This document shows, one piece after another, positions 44,538-56,609 of a DNA stretch of 64,000 nucleotides (the stretch's first letter is position 1; each line of letters starts with the position of its first letter). The stretch is from Xylogone sp. PMI_703 (lineage: Eukaryota > Ascomycota > Leotiomycetes), in contig JAJTUQ010000008.1 in NCBI GenBank assembly GCA_021399445.1, positions 620,001 through 684,000 of the forward strand, read 5' to 3'. The notes under the pieces were generated by a model. That model did not search any database. It was given only the letters and a program-made list of their open reading frames with translations, and was not told the origin of the DNA. A program made the position numbers and the translations under genes.

Positions 44538-45350
44538 CTACCTCCGAAAGATGGCACTACAGTCATCCAGAAAGCGCATCATGGAAGGTATGTTGAGGCC
44601 CTGTTCATGCTCGCCACAATCGAGTGCTGCATCCGATGAGTTATGCAGAACTTTCTTCTCCATCCTGGATGATTTCTTCCAAGTGCTCTTATCGCTCTCC
44701 TCCGTTGCAGTCTTTCCAATCTCGGGGTTTGCTAATGAATGCGGAGAGATAGGTGCATTGATGTCCCAAAATTCCCTTCCGTTGTTTGCCTCTCTCAATT
44801 CAAGCTCTTCACTGTTCGGAGAGTCCACATCCATCTGTGGGGTTTTCGGACTGGAGTCCTCTGGTTGCTCGGCTGTGCAATTTTCGGGGGTGCTGGCTAT
44901 GGGTGAATCTATGAGCTGGATGGCCGAGTCTGGGCAGCAGTCAGGGGTAGTTTGACGCTCAGCTCCCTCACCATTTTGACCGTTGTCGCTCAGTTTTTGG
45001 TTATTGTTCGATGGCCTGAATGAAATTGGGATACGCTGATGCTTCCCCAGTGGATATTGCTCCTTTAAGAATGGTTAATGCATTTCCAGAGAACGTAAGA
45101 AGGGTGTTCTTACTATTATCTTATCAATATATGGAAACCAAGCAGAATCACCAGATGATCTCGCGCTGTGGCAATTGCCATTCAAATCCTCAATAACAAC
45201 CGCGGCGCGACAACTAGTCAATATTATCAACTCCACAACTTTTTTAATAACATTTGGCCCGCGTTTTCGAAATATTTGTCGTCGTCTTCGGTCTGATTCC
45301 TTGAGAGTTCCTCCGCCCCTTTGATTTTTCTGCGTAGGTTTTCGAGCCAT
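44538..45350 (-). CDS. MADS-box-like (SRF-type) protein, 2 exons, 253 aa
   Basis: Exon 1 is 45350-45114 (ATG at 45350). A 51-nt intron (GTAAGA, GCATTAACC branch-like site, TTAAAG) leads in phase 0 to exon 2 (45062-44538). Residues about 19-60 read SDRRRRQIFRKRGPNVIKKV, then VELIILTSCRAAVVIED. They follow the MADS pattern: a basic R-x-x-R-x-x-F-x-KR helix, KK-x-x-EL, then a hydrophobic A-V-V-I strand. The rest is Pro/Ser/Glu-rich and disordered. MADS proteins are dimeric DNA-binding factors; this one is divergent, so DNA binding is inferred. Part of exon 2 is copied at 26628-26851. Confidence 0.6.
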
Positions 45351-45949
45351 TTTGCGTAGGCCGGTTCTTGCACCATGAAAGCCATTTATGTTACAAGCTA
45401 CTAGTATTCAAATATGGAGATTTTGCCTGAGCCGTTTCCTACCGCAGTTCCATAAAGGATGGGGTGACAAGCCATTTCTTGTCGCATCTTTCTGATCGGC
45501 AATGAGCCTTCCTCTACACCCGTATTGGGCACTTCCTGTTGCCAATTATCACTCACGTCAGCACACCACCATTGCTTCCCCCACATCTCCATGAGTACTG
45601 ATTAGTTATGTGCACCATTATATCTTCGCCAGGTTCAGACAGTGTCAGGAACGTAACGTGCCAATCCTGTTAAGTGTCAACTAGGAATGCGAAAAGAATA
45701 TCGCGTTCTCCTCTGGATTAACTAATATAATACTAACCCTCAGCGTTAGACCAGCAATAGAATGTGGTAAGGAGGTTTATATGTTCCACAACTGAATTTG
45801 GAAGTAGGTGAGATAAGAGTCTACAATTGAGACACCTAGATACCTGGGCAGGGTCAAGAGGAGATTTCTCTCTTCCATGGTAGTGTAAGCTTGGATAAAA
45901 GTTATGCACAATCTCCCAAAATAGAAGAATACAGGGATTCGAATTCACT
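45351..45949. other. divergent promoter region
   Basis: Lies between the MADS-like gene (leftward) and the coiled-coil gene at 45950 (rightward). Minus-strand ORFs at 45592-45401 and 45984-45733 show no domain. Confidence 0.35.
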
Positions 45950-46826
45950 ATGTCTGCGGAGAACCAGGCAAATCCACAACTCACTGCTGCTATCTTACAA
46001 GTTTTGAAAGATTTTGGAGCTCCGGCTCCGGCTGGCCACCTTGAGACGCATCATCCAAATCGGCAACAACAGCCAGTGGTATTTGCTGAGGCACCTCAAC
46101 CTCCTCCTAATTTGCAGCATCCACCAAGACATCAGCCACGCTCAAATCTTTCTCCTCAGCACCCTGTTTCAAAATTTCATACACGGGAGATTGACCACAC
46201 CTCTAAATTTGATCAAATCTGCTTGAAACTCGATCAAGTATGCTCAAAATTAGATCACGATCGGATTGCTTTGCGAACTGATTTGTGGAAACAAATGAAA
46301 GAACACGAATCCTTGCGAGGGCTCATCGACCAAGTTTCTACAAAATTAGACCACGTCGCCTTGGAACTAGGCCAAGTCCTGAGTTGGTGAGGCACCTTAA
46401 CTGATTACCGTTAATATCTAACTGTGAACGGAAGTGTTCAGCAATTTGATAGGAGGAATGAAGAGTTTTCAAGGTATATCCATTCCTAGCTAGAAGAGGT
46501 CCAGCTAACATTCCCGCAAAAGAACAACCTCGACGGAAATACAAGCAATGAAGGATATTATTGAAAAGTTTGGGGCTTGGGGAAAGGGTATACTTGGAGC
46601 CCTTTTGGTTGATATTAACCAAGGATCGGTGAAGACAAACGCGCAGCGAGGAGCTGTTCCAGATCGAGTCACATCCCAACCTGCGAATAATTATCACCAG
46701 CGGCCCGAGCCCTCTCATCCCGGCCATTCCAACTCGTTTAACAAACTTGGACCACAGAATTCGAACACCTATGAGGAAGAGCTCAATGATTATAACATGG
46801 ATCAGTTCTTTACCGATGATAGGTGA
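45950..46826 (+). CDS. coiled-coil accessory protein, 3 exons, 259 aa
   Basis: Exons 45950-46386, 46435-46473 and 46523-46826. Introns are 48 and 49 nt (GTGAGG to CGGAAG with a TCTAACTG branch site; GTATAT to AAAAG with GCTAAC), all phase 2. The N-terminus has LTAAILQVLKDFGAP, then a Pro/His/Gln-rich linker. A repeated helix follows (SKFDQICLKLDQVCSKLDHD, later IDQVSTKLDHVALELGQVL) running across the tiny exon (QQFDRRNEEFSRTTSTEIQ) into AMKDIIEKFGAWGKGILGALL. The tail is Asn/Pro/His-rich and ends in DQFFTDDR. Same exon pattern and motif as 5602-6120. The right arm of the inverted duplication begins inside exon 1, so this is the complete version of the truncated copy at 4929-5535. Function unknown. 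Confidence 0.65.
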
Positions 46827-48630
46827 AGTAGGATTTGGGTAAAACGATATTTATTGTATCATGTAGAATATAGCAAAAAGCAGTTAGCCTAAAATACTAT
46901 TCGCGCGGGCCAATCATCAGTCACCTAGATTACTGCGGCCTTCTTGTGAATCGTTGCTTGGAATTCGAGACAATATCGTAGATTTCTGTCGAGCCTTCAG
47001 TGGTACGAAACGCCAGCTTCTTTCCCCCATCTATGATTTTGACTGTGAAGACCTCTAGAAAAATTCCTGCCATGTAATTCTCGAAGGACATGCTCCACCT
47101 CACCTTCTCTCTAGTGAGTGGATCAATCACACGAAGGTCTCTCATCCCACTTCCTCCAGCCAGTAACTTGGAATCTGGGCTCCAGTCAAGGGTGCGTATC
47201 CAGTATCGAAAGCCCTCAAACCTAGACACCAGCTCTCCTATTTGAATATTATAAACGTATATGCTTGATTCTAGGCTTCAGGATCTTCACCCGATGTGTC
47301 ATCCTGGGAGTCGGGGCTAAGGGGAACATGAAATCGTTATTCACATCAAAGTAGTCGCTATCGCCATCATCATCACTTTCCAGAAGAATGCTCTGGTTTC
47401 TGGTATGATACGCTTCATGGGACGATGCATAGTCGAAATCTGGACTCATAACCGCGCATGCAAGTGCTGCTGTTGAAGCCAGATTTTTATAATCGGCAGT
47501 CTGTAGACCATCGTATTCTGAGAAGCAAGACTGCATCGAATCATCAATGGAGTAAATGGCTTCCTGAATATCCTCGCATGTTTTTGAGTGATGGTATGGC
47601 TATCGCCAGGGTTCGAGTTAGAGTTTGGGGGCGATATAATCCTATAATTCCTGCAATGGTGTGCAAGAGAAAGATATCGTAATCGGCGACTGAGTACCAT
47701 CGAATTCTGATGGAGCGCCCGGATTTGCCCCTTCGTTGTCAATCGGGACGGGACGTTCTTCAACCAGCCCCCTTGCAGATACGTTGGCATGATCACAACC
47801 ATCTTGAGCTTCCCATTGGAAAGTATCGGGAAGGAGTTTGACAAGCTAAGTCTTCTCATGATAACTCAAGGGCTTCACAAGTGTAACATAGTTCTGAAAC
47901 GTATCCTGTTCATCACTATCAAGCTTGTTGAAAATGGTATCCAATGCATTACTATGCGAGAAACATAACGATGAGATGTGCTTAATGATCTTAGCCTGTC
48001 GAATCATCTGGCCAGCGAGAGTTCTGCGCGTGGCAGAAAACAAGCCGGCCTGATGGGGGTAGTTTTGAGAATTGGTTTCGTTCAGCCTTGGATATCTAAG
48101 GCCTTCTGAGCACTTTTGATAAATGATATGAGAAAGGTCATCGTGAATGGCAAGATGTAGAATTGCCTTAGTATCCTTGTTTTTGGTGAGATTCATGGCT
48201 TCCTGCGTATCTCCTTTGTCACTGAGCAGTGTCGAAGCGCAGTCGAGCAAGGTGAGAATGACCTCTCTGCAAATAGCATTTGTTGAAGCGCCCTGCGATA
48301 TTTCCGGGTTCAAGTGGTCAAGAGTACGGAATAAGTGAGATTTTCCTGTCTCATTTGGAACACACGGGATACCTTTGTGTGCACCTATCTTTAGATGTGC
48401 ATTTTTAAATACACCGAGCAACTCTTGCATGGTATCACTCTCTTTAATGTCGTCCATTATTCACTCAATATCCCCGACTTGCTTCGAGCGTAGATCAGTA
48501 CAGTTGCAGAGGCTGCAGCGAGCAGACTTAATATCGATATGTCCCGTATAAGTTCTTAAAATAGATCATCTCTTGTGAACCAGGCGACGATCCAGATCTG
48601 GCGCTTCATAGAAGCATGAGAGGATACGGT
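46215..48630. repeat. right arm of ~2.4-kb inverted duplication
   Basis: Reverse complement of 3165-5535. Relative to the left arm it keeps about 60 bp near 47610-47670 and has an extra AA near 47582. The left breakpoint falls inside exon 1 of the coiled-coil gene; on the right the match fades around 48600-48640. The arms are about 40.7 kb apart. Confidence 0.9.
46930..48457 (-). pseudogene. WD40-like accessory gene, right copy
   Basis: Same organisation as 3344-4825 on the minus strand: 48457-47846 (203 aa, ATG at 48457, TAG in the same place), 47536-47249 (acidic segment) and 47229-46930 (WD40-like end, identical at protein level to the left copy). The central ~60 bp lost from the left copy is present here, and a frame reading HHCRNYRIISPPNSNSNPGD runs through it towards HTITQ. 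A 2-nt insertion (CAAAAACATG against CAAACATG) then breaks it. Each copy thus has a lesion the other lacks. Confidence 0.55.
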
Positions 48631-48823
48631 ATCACACCTATACATTCACAGATGCTACTTAAATTACACAACACCGAGAACGACTTATTTGCTCGCAGCG
48701 AGATGAGTTGTGCTTCTAAAGTATATCAAACCGAGATGACTGTTTCAATAACGAAAGAACCACCCTTGCCACCCTATCTCTCTGACATCACACCTCTTAT
48801 CATCTTTCCGGTAACAGCCTTAC
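48631..48823. other. short spacer
   Basis: Non-coding junction between the duplication arm and the stop of the WW-domain gene. Confidence 0.4.
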
Positions 48824-49662
48824 TTATACTACCGGCATTGGATGCGCTTTCAGATAATTTGCCCAGTTGATGACAGTAGGGGCATCACTGACAAGGTCCA
48901 ACTCCTCGCCAAACTTCTCAAAACTGTGATTCTCATACTTGTAAAACTGCACTTTCAGGCCAATTTGGATCATCGCATACACATTTCTGGTGTCATTGTC
49001 ATTGTTCTCACAAACAGTCTGCAAATGCTGTTCGGTCGAACCCCAAGGCTCACCCACTTTTTTACTCTCGGCAAGAAGAAACTCGTACTCGTAAGTGCTT
49101 CCTCCAGGCCTACATAAAAGTTTAAAAACGGTAAAGTCGGGACGCATCTGTCCGGCCATGTCTTCTTGCACCAACGTGTAGCCATTTTGTCGAGGGAAAA
49201 GCCACTGTAGAATTTCACTTAAAACTCGCCGGTAGAGGGGCTCGGGCGAGTGTGGGTGATGTTGGACGACAGACAACCGTGCTTTCACGTGCGGATCGTC
49301 GAGGTAGGTCTGTTGGGGGGGCGGATTCGGATCGTCCAAACGGGCGCGGCCAGTCCGCTGGTTGTTCCTTGATGGCAAAAGTCAGAGTGAAAGAGGAATT
49401 AAAGGCACTATTACCATTGCGGCCATGTTTTAGTTGTGTCTCGAACCCATAGATCCTGGTTATGTTAATTAACACTTTGAAATGAGGTCAATATGAAGGC
49501 TAGGTATCTTACTCCAGCAGCATCTTCCCAGCCCACGGGAATGCTATAAGTCGTCTCTCGGGTGCTGTATTCGTAGTAATAGACCTGCCCGGCTGCGTTT
49601 GAATATTGATGCCAAGTATTTCCAGATAATGGCCCGAGGTCATATATTATTGCAGTAGCCAT
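48824..49662 (-). CDS. WW domain plus PD-(D/E)XK nuclease-fold protein, 3 exons, 244 aa
   Basis: Exons 49662-49513, 49455-49415 and 49367-48824. Introns are 57 nt (GTAAGA...TTAACATAACCAG) and 47 nt (GTAATA...CTGACTTTTGCCATCAAG), in phase. Residues 17-48 form a WW domain (W17, then GQVYYYEYSTRETTYSIPVGW). After a linker with PLYRRVLSEILQWLFP comes a PD-(D/E)XK-like core: D141 in RPDFTVF, E164-x-K166 in LLAESKKVG, and a following helix with EQHLQ. This spacing is that of restriction-endonuclease-like folds; similar WW-plus-core proteins are, as I recall, common in fungi with no known function. WW domains bind proline-rich partners. Nuclease activity is inferred from residues only. Intact. Confidence 0.65.
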
Positions 49663-50275
49663 AGTAACACAGACAGCGATGAAAGAAATGAAGTATAAGT
49701 TAAGGAGATCTCAATTGACTTAATGTTATGCTTCTGTTGCTGATTTGCACTGGAAGATATTGCGAACAGAACTTAGAGCTTTATATAAAGAAAATATCAA
49801 CAAAAACTAAATGCCCCTACCTGGCTTTTTAGTAACATTGCAGCGGGACTAGAGTGTTTCATAAAGATGCATTTCAACATTGACGAGCACCACTCCGGTA
49901 AGCTTCCAGTCTTCAGCGGCTACTGTGTATAGCTAGTGACAAGGCTACCAACATCAAACGGTGGGGAGATTTATTGGAAGAGACAAGGCACTTGGTTGCA
50001 AAATAAGCGCCTGACTCAGTTGTCTTGCGTTTCGCAGGAAAGGGTAAATTACTGCCAATCAATTCCGTGTTATTACCACCATCTGTGGGGTTAAATTGTT
50101 TCATATAGTGCCAGCCCAACGATTACCGTCCCGTTCGATATACACAGTAAAGCAGTATACAGTTGCAGAACCCAAACATTTTCTGAATCCAAAGATGCTA
50201 GGACAACAACGTCCCGACGTTCCTCGCTCTTAGCCCCCTTTCCCATATCTCTTCTTTCCCAACCAGCCAACACAT
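49663..50275. other. intergenic, no supported gene
   Basis: Short minus-strand ORFs (50119-49913, 50273-50091) precede and overlap the 3' side of the next gene and have no domain. Confidence 0.35.
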
Positions 50276-51564
50276 TTATCGATATGCCACCCCACTGAAT
50301 ACCTCAAACCATACCTGCGATTCTACGGGCGTTGTTCCCGAACGGTGAGTAGGTGACTCAAGCCTCGCAATAGCTCCTCCCTTTCGAAGCTCATCCTTAG
50401 TCCTCATCCATCCAAACGGTGAGCCCAGCTCCAGTAGGGAGCCTAATCTCGCAGCTTCGATCGCACCTTCTGAAACATGCTTCAGGATACGATCTTGGAT
50501 CTCAATCGGAAGGTCATGAATCCATGTATGAGGTTGAGGAAACGCGAACCGGAGACCGCGCAGAAGTAGAGCTATTGCAGTAGACGATGGCGCATCGACG
50601 CCATTAAGAAAGGCAGCTGGCGGCGTGCACAATAAGACACCTTGATCGTTAATACGACATAGAGCAATATGTCGCACAGACAAGAGAATATATACATTAA
50701 AACAGTTGTTCCTCTGTGAGCCAGTAAGTGTAGTTGCTTTATTCTGTTCGTTACTCTCCGTAGCATCGTTCCGTACAAGCTCCATCGCGCGTTCCAGATC
50801 CTGGTCCAGCACAACGGTGATGTGTCCTAAACGGATGAGATGCTCTTCGCAAGCTTGCCAGGATGGGAGATGGTGAATCCAAACATACGGGCCTCGTTCA
50901 GATGTATGCATCCATCTGGAGGCTATCTCGACCACCTTGAAATCTAGAGTTGAAATACAGAGGATGGCGCGGGCGAGCTTACGGAAAGTAGAGTCTGAAT
51001 AAGGATGACGGAGGATATGTCGCCATTGGTGAGCGAAATCTGAGAGTACGCGAGTCACAAATGGAAGGCTGCGACAGGGGAGAGGAGAGGACGGAGTCCA
51101 GAGTGGTGATTGGAATCTAAGGGATCTAAGGCCGAGTGGAGACGGTGGTTTAAAGAGAGTAAATTCAGTAAGAGCAACTGAGCTATCTTCGCGAAAACGA
51201 GAAAGAGGAATCTGGAGGGTTCGAGTTGAGTCCAAAAAGAGCAGTACATCACTGTCAAGGTTGAAGGTGTACATTGTAAGGCCGGCCTGGCGATTGTCTC
51301 CGAAGGGGTTCACGATGTCGTCTTGTCGGGTCCATTTGACGTTTATGCCTTGGGATAGGACATTAAATGTGGCCGCTAATGAGGTGAAGAGTTAGCTAGA
51401 TCCGAGACATCCTGAGGAAATTTACCTTTAGGTTTGCCGTTCAGAAGTTTAGATAGTAAAGTAATTGCATCATCAATGTCGACTCTACGTCTAGTACCAG
51501 CGTACACAAATCCTGTAAACTGTGTAAGGATAATGGCCAGGGAAAAAAGGTAACAGGAGCACAC
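50276..51564 (-). CDS. hypothetical protein, at least 2 exons, ~412 aa
   Basis: Exon 2 (51375-50276) is a long clean frame. A 50-nt intron (GTAAAT to CATTAG) joins it in phase to 51564-51426. That upstream piece has no ATG and is preceded by a TTATTACAG acceptor-like site, so a further 5' exon is likely and the N-terminus is uncertain. Visible features: FLDSTRTLQIPLSRF near the start of exon 2, PYVWIHHLPSWQACEEHLIR, and a C-terminal HTWIHDLPIEIQDRILKHVS followed by GSPFGW. No motif I can assign to a function, no membrane segment. Composition and length point to a real gene. Confidence 0.5.
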
Positions 51565-54301
51565 CGTCTGTAATAATATAGAAAGCTGTTGACATTGTTG
51601 TTATTATTGTGTCCTGGAGCATACAGTGGGACGTGTCTGGAGCAGAACGAGTTTCTAAGGAGCGAGAGCGCTAAACTCGAAGAAGCAGCACCCCTGGACG
51701 CAAATAGATCTACGGAGTCAATAGGTATTAGCCGAAATCATTACTTGTCCTACACCCAACCTCCACTACATGCACTCAAAGCAATGTATAGACCCACCAA
51801 TTATTAGTAAGGGAATTGGCAAAGGGAATCTTGGATAATCAATTGTTTTGGAGTTTAGAATCTGCCTCTTCCATTGCGTTATACTGTACCAAGATTTTGT
51901 AATTCTGATAGTGAAAGTGCGTCATAGAATATGCCTATGACATCCGATCCGGGACTTTCTATGAAACAAACCCAAAACAAACTTAGATGACAATTTGCTG
52001 TTAGTCATAGTTAGCATTTTGAGGCGGCCTATCTTCAACATCTCCAACTACACATTTTAGCCAGATTGGCAAAATCAATCGGTATAACAGCTTCTGTATT
52101 CTTCCCTTCAATGGAAGATCACTTCTGTGCGTTAACCCGTGACTTAAGGCTCCTGGTTTGTGTCTGTCAGAATATGCTTACGTAACTAAGAATCAGGGGG
52201 CATACACACGTGATATAAGCGTTTCATATTTGTCTGTATATATTGGATTACCCCACCTGTAGTCGAGTTCATTGATCATAGCAACCAATATAGTCTCTCT
52301 CCCTGTCAGAACAATTGCGGTTGCGCATACGGACCGTAACCACTTACTGCCTTAAAAGGCATAGTAAGGAGAACCCTGCTATGCGAGGCCATTCCATTCT
52401 TGGTCCACCAATGTAGTTACCACTATAAATTGTATTGTAATTGCATTGTAGGATAGTCAATTCAATTAATTCTTTATACTCTACCATAATCGGACCCTTG
52501 GCTCCGACACTCCCATAGTAATTGTATGCGTGCTTGCCAACCATTGCGCCATAACCTCTGACAGTGTCAAGCGAGACGTGCTGCCTGAGGATAAATATAC
52601 TTACTAGGTTACCATTAGACTCTTCTACTGTACTGTATATGCTAGCGTGACACTTATGATGTAAACCAGCTTTTAATCCGGCCGCGTAGGCGTAGAGCAG
52701 TAGCGTAAAACTCCAGTGGAACAAAGGTAGTATGTTTAAGTTAACCTATTAATAACTCCCGGGTCGGTCTATGTCCACCATTGTCTGTAGCCGCACGCAG
52801 AGGACATGCAGGTACCTTCGAGTTCTTGCTTGAAAATATCATCAGTGCACTCTCTACAAAAGGCCCTTCCCTGTGCGACACCGTAGTGAATGGCCTCGCG
52901 TTTGCAATTATCCTCTCCACAGTAAGAGATTCGTCTAGCCGGTTAGCCTTGACTATTCATTCTACAATTCGCACTAATGGAAAGCTCATATGTGTGTATA
53001 ACCCTTCGCTGACTTTAACTCCCTCAATCGAGAAACTTCCCGTACATAGACTGCTAGAAGACCTACGCTCGTCATACCTCGTTAACGCGCCAGCAGAACT
53101 ATATCGGAATCACTAAGCAAGCACCCGTGGCAGTGGCAGCTACCGGATCCCCTATGTCAACACCATCGCTAGGCCAGCACCTCTCAGCGTTGCTATACAA
53201 ACAAAACATTCTCTTTTCCAAAAATATCCAGAAATTGCAGTGATAGCTAAGTGCTTGGTCCAACCTCGATCATGCTAGCCTAAGTGTGTATACTTTGAAA
53301 TGATGAGCGGTACGGTGGATTGTGGATGGCTGAAAGCGAAATCAGGAAGATACTAAAGGCGTTAGAATTAAGCTATGCGGATTTGGGCTGACCTTAGTAC
53401 ATCGATTTTTTTTCATTTTAGTTGTAGTACAGGAGAAGTAAGAGGGATCTAATGCTCGTCAATATTCTCAACTGCAGAATGAATATTAAAAAGTCGATTA
53501 TCGATACAGCAGGCGCGATAGAGAAACGTGTATAATAAGGGCTCAGAATCTATAGTGGTTCCATGGAAAAGATGTACTGATCCGACACTTGAAAGTATTA
53601 TCATTCCTGTTGAAGAGACATATGAAGTGGTAGGATGCAAAAAGCGCAAAAGGATAAAGGCTATTGGCGGTCTAGCAAAGATGCAGTAAGTTATAGATGA
53701 ACCTCAAATTTCCACCAGACGCAGCAACTAGGAGAATGATTATAGGAAAGAACTCGAGCGCAGCCCAAAAGGTCTCGGAATGATATATACGGAATAGTAA
53801 ACGAAGATGTTTCTTTGCGGAAGGCGGCAAATTACTATTTACTTTTTATGACATTTTTTATTCGTATATACGGCGTAGTAATTGAGCTATATAGTAAAGT
53901 AGCCAAGGTATGAGGTTCGATATCGGTAGAGTATAGTGGTAACACTGTCGTATTTGTGCAACTTCTGCAGGTCATCTGCGCAGTTTAAATGCCCCGTAAT
54001 CAATCTATGAAGTTCCCTTGCAATCCAGAGCGCCTAAAAGTGCTGTGGTATTAAAATCTAGTTGCCCATGATATGAAGCTTATTCCAGTGGCTGGTTAAT
54101 CTCAACAGAGAAAGAAGACTACCATATAGACCACTTGGTAAAGCAATGTACACGTCTCAATTCTGGGATGCTAGGTTAAAACGAGTTATCGATTAGCTTA
54201 TTGCGCGTTGGAGGCGTTGAACAGGTGAGCAGATTACTGAGTTTCATCCCGATCTGCTTAGCCACCTTTCGACCCTACTGTAGCAAAAAATAATTTCTTA
54301 C
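51565..54301. other. 2.7 kb without a supported gene
   Basis: Candidate fragments only. A minus-strand frame at 52724-52344 lacks an ATG. A plus-strand frame at 52781-53116 begins SVAARRGHAGTFEFLLENI, which could be a single ankyrin-like unit. The rest is AT-rich with short ORFs. Confidence 0.35.
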
Positions 54302-54964
54302 CTAACGTCCGTCCCTGTGTGCCGAACATCCCGCCGTGCCGAACCATTTGAGGAGTACTTTGACCTCAAGCATCTCAAACTCTGTGCACATATCGATATA
54401 TGTCATATTTTTGTCTAAATATTGTACTGTGACTATTTCTGAACATCCTAAACCCCTCTTAATCGAAAAATTTATTTCTCATCGTCGCCGTCGCACCTGA
54501 TTTACGGAGCGCTCCTTTTTACTGCAAAACAGAACTCCTTCCCCACCGCACTGAAATCGAGTTGTTATCACTTCTAGTATTTATAAAAGTTTCTGCCTGA
54601 GCCTCTGACCCTGACTACAGCACTGGGATATCCTCATAAGCTTTGTGGCTGCTGCAACTCCCAAATTCATGCAAGGTCGCCACACTGATCAGTACCTCTA
54701 ATCGAGCCAGTTGCCTATTCGGAACTAGCGCCACACACGTTGTCTCATATAATAATTACTCGTAATTTACCGTATATAGGCGCTACTTACACAATACCAC
54801 AGTATATCGAATTTTCATGTAAAAATGTGTGGCCTGCTTCTAGAGGGTTCCACTACGAACTGCTACGTATCCTCTTTCGCTGCTTGGCTACAGCCTCTTC
54901 CATCGCTGAGCCAGTGATGATCGTTCCCATGATCCCGTCCCCATATCCATCACCACAATAAGTA
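54302..54964 (+). mobile_element. 5' part of a pogo/Fot1-like element
   Basis: Begins near CCTAACGTCCGTCCCTGTGT, and about 300 bp is shared with 11779-12090. It leads directly to the transposase start. I could not find a convincing inverted copy of the ACGTCCGTCCC end to the right of the transposase, so element ends are unsettled. Confidence 0.45.
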
Positions 54965-56609
54965 ATGAACGACCCCGCCACCGAAGCCCTTGCAGAGGCC
55001 AAGTTACTAGGAGAGCCCCTAAAATACGCCATCATAGCACAACATAAGAACGTCCCTCGAATTACTCTCTATCATCGTGACCATGGGCGACCTTCGATGG
55101 AACAGAAGGCTCAAGGCCAACAGTATCTCACTCCATCGGAAGAGAAAGCCCTCGAAAAGTTTTTGATACTTATGCATGAACTCGGAAATCCTGTGCGAAT
55201 AAAGTATTTACCTTCACTGGCCTATAGTATCGCTCGTCAGCGTTCCTCGACGAGTCCAGCCTTAAAGCCTCCAGGTAAGAACTGGGCTCAGGCCTTCAGG
55301 AAGCGTCATGATGAGGCACTCAAATCAAGAAAGGTGAGGGCTATGGACTGGAAACGTCATGACAACATCTACGATAAGGTCACTGGCTGGTTTAAGGTGA
55401 TCGAAAAAGTCTTAAAAGATCCAGCCGTTCTTGCCGAGAATGTTTATAACGTGGACGAGACTGGGGTCATGCTGTGCGAGCTCGGTTCCGCTCAAGTCCT
55501 TGTTAGTAGGAATGACCGAGTAAACTATCGAGGCACGAGTGAAAATCGGACAATGGTAACTGCCATCGAATGTATAAGTGCGAAAGGTAGGTTGTTACTT
55601 CTTATGATTATTTGGCCAGCTACCACCTATCGAAACAACTGGACCACATTCTTTACTCCTGGATGGCACTATGCCTGTACCGAATCTGGATACACTAACT
55701 CTTAAGGTTAGCTTGGAGTGGCTCAAACGTGTGTTTGATCCTCAAACTAAAGATCAGGCCAACGGGAAACCACGAGTTCTCATTAGTGACGGCTTCGGGA
55801 CCTACGAAACCCTCGAAATCTTGGAGTTTTGTTTTGAAAATAATATAATCCTGTGTCGGTTCCCCTCTCACAGCACTCATAAGCTCTAGCCTTGCGACGT
55901 CAGAGCCTTTTCTCCCTTGAAGACAGCCTATCGCGACAAGGTTGAAAAACTGCTTCAAGGAGGAGCAAGAACAATCGGTAAGGAGGATTTCATATATCTG
56001 TACTACCCCGCAAAAGAAAAGGCGTTCACGAAGAGGAATATCACGGCCGCGTGGGCCGCATGTGGTTTGTTTCCGTTCAACCCAGATAGAGTGCTCAGAG
56101 GCATACCAAAGCCCCTCGCCCAATTAACCGTGTCAAAAGCCGATGATATAGAGGTGGGCTCTAGCCCGCAAGACGAAGTGCTACAAACACCTGTGACCCC
56201 AGTGTCAGCAGAGGCTTTTACGTCTTTGCATAATCTAATCAAACAGGATGCTCTTACACTTGATGAGGCCCGGGTGATGAGTTACGAGGACATCGAGGAG
56301 GCACGAGCGAAACGTGCTGCGAAAGCGGCCAAAAAAGGCAACAAAAAAGGCAGTCGGAAGCGCAAGAGTGCTGCGCTGGAGGCAGATGAGCAAGAACAAG
56401 AGCAAGAGCAAGAACGAGAGCCAGAAGTGGCGTCTGCTGCGAAAGAGGTCGTCATAAATGGGAGGAGAAAACCTGATCGCAAACGTCGTAGGAGAACTGC
56501 GATAGAGGCAGATGAGCCTGAGCCTGAGCCTGAGCCAAAAGTGGCGCGAGTGATCGAACCTCCAACTCTATGGAGTGACCCAAAGGCCCCGGTGGTGCGG
56601 ATGATCTGA
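54965..56609 (+). pseudogene. pogo/Fot1-type DDE transposase with two lesions
   Basis: ATG at 54965. N-terminus: a psq-type helix-turn-helix (EALAEAKLLGEPLKYAIIAQ). Next is a CENP-B-like segment (NWAQAFRKRH), then the DDE core: first Asp in VYNVDETGVML, second in VLISDGFGTYE, third in PCDVRAFSPLK. After PGWHYACTESGYTNS an extra T at about 55702 makes a TAA; the next frame continues with KVSLEWLKRVFD. A TAG at 55887-55889 replaces the usual Gln of LQPCDV (one C-to-T change). The frame then runs on to 56609 through FTKRNITAAWAACGLFPFNP and a low-complexity tail with EQEQEQEQE and EPEPEPEP repeats. Only two changes inactivate it, so it is young. Confidence 0.8.
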
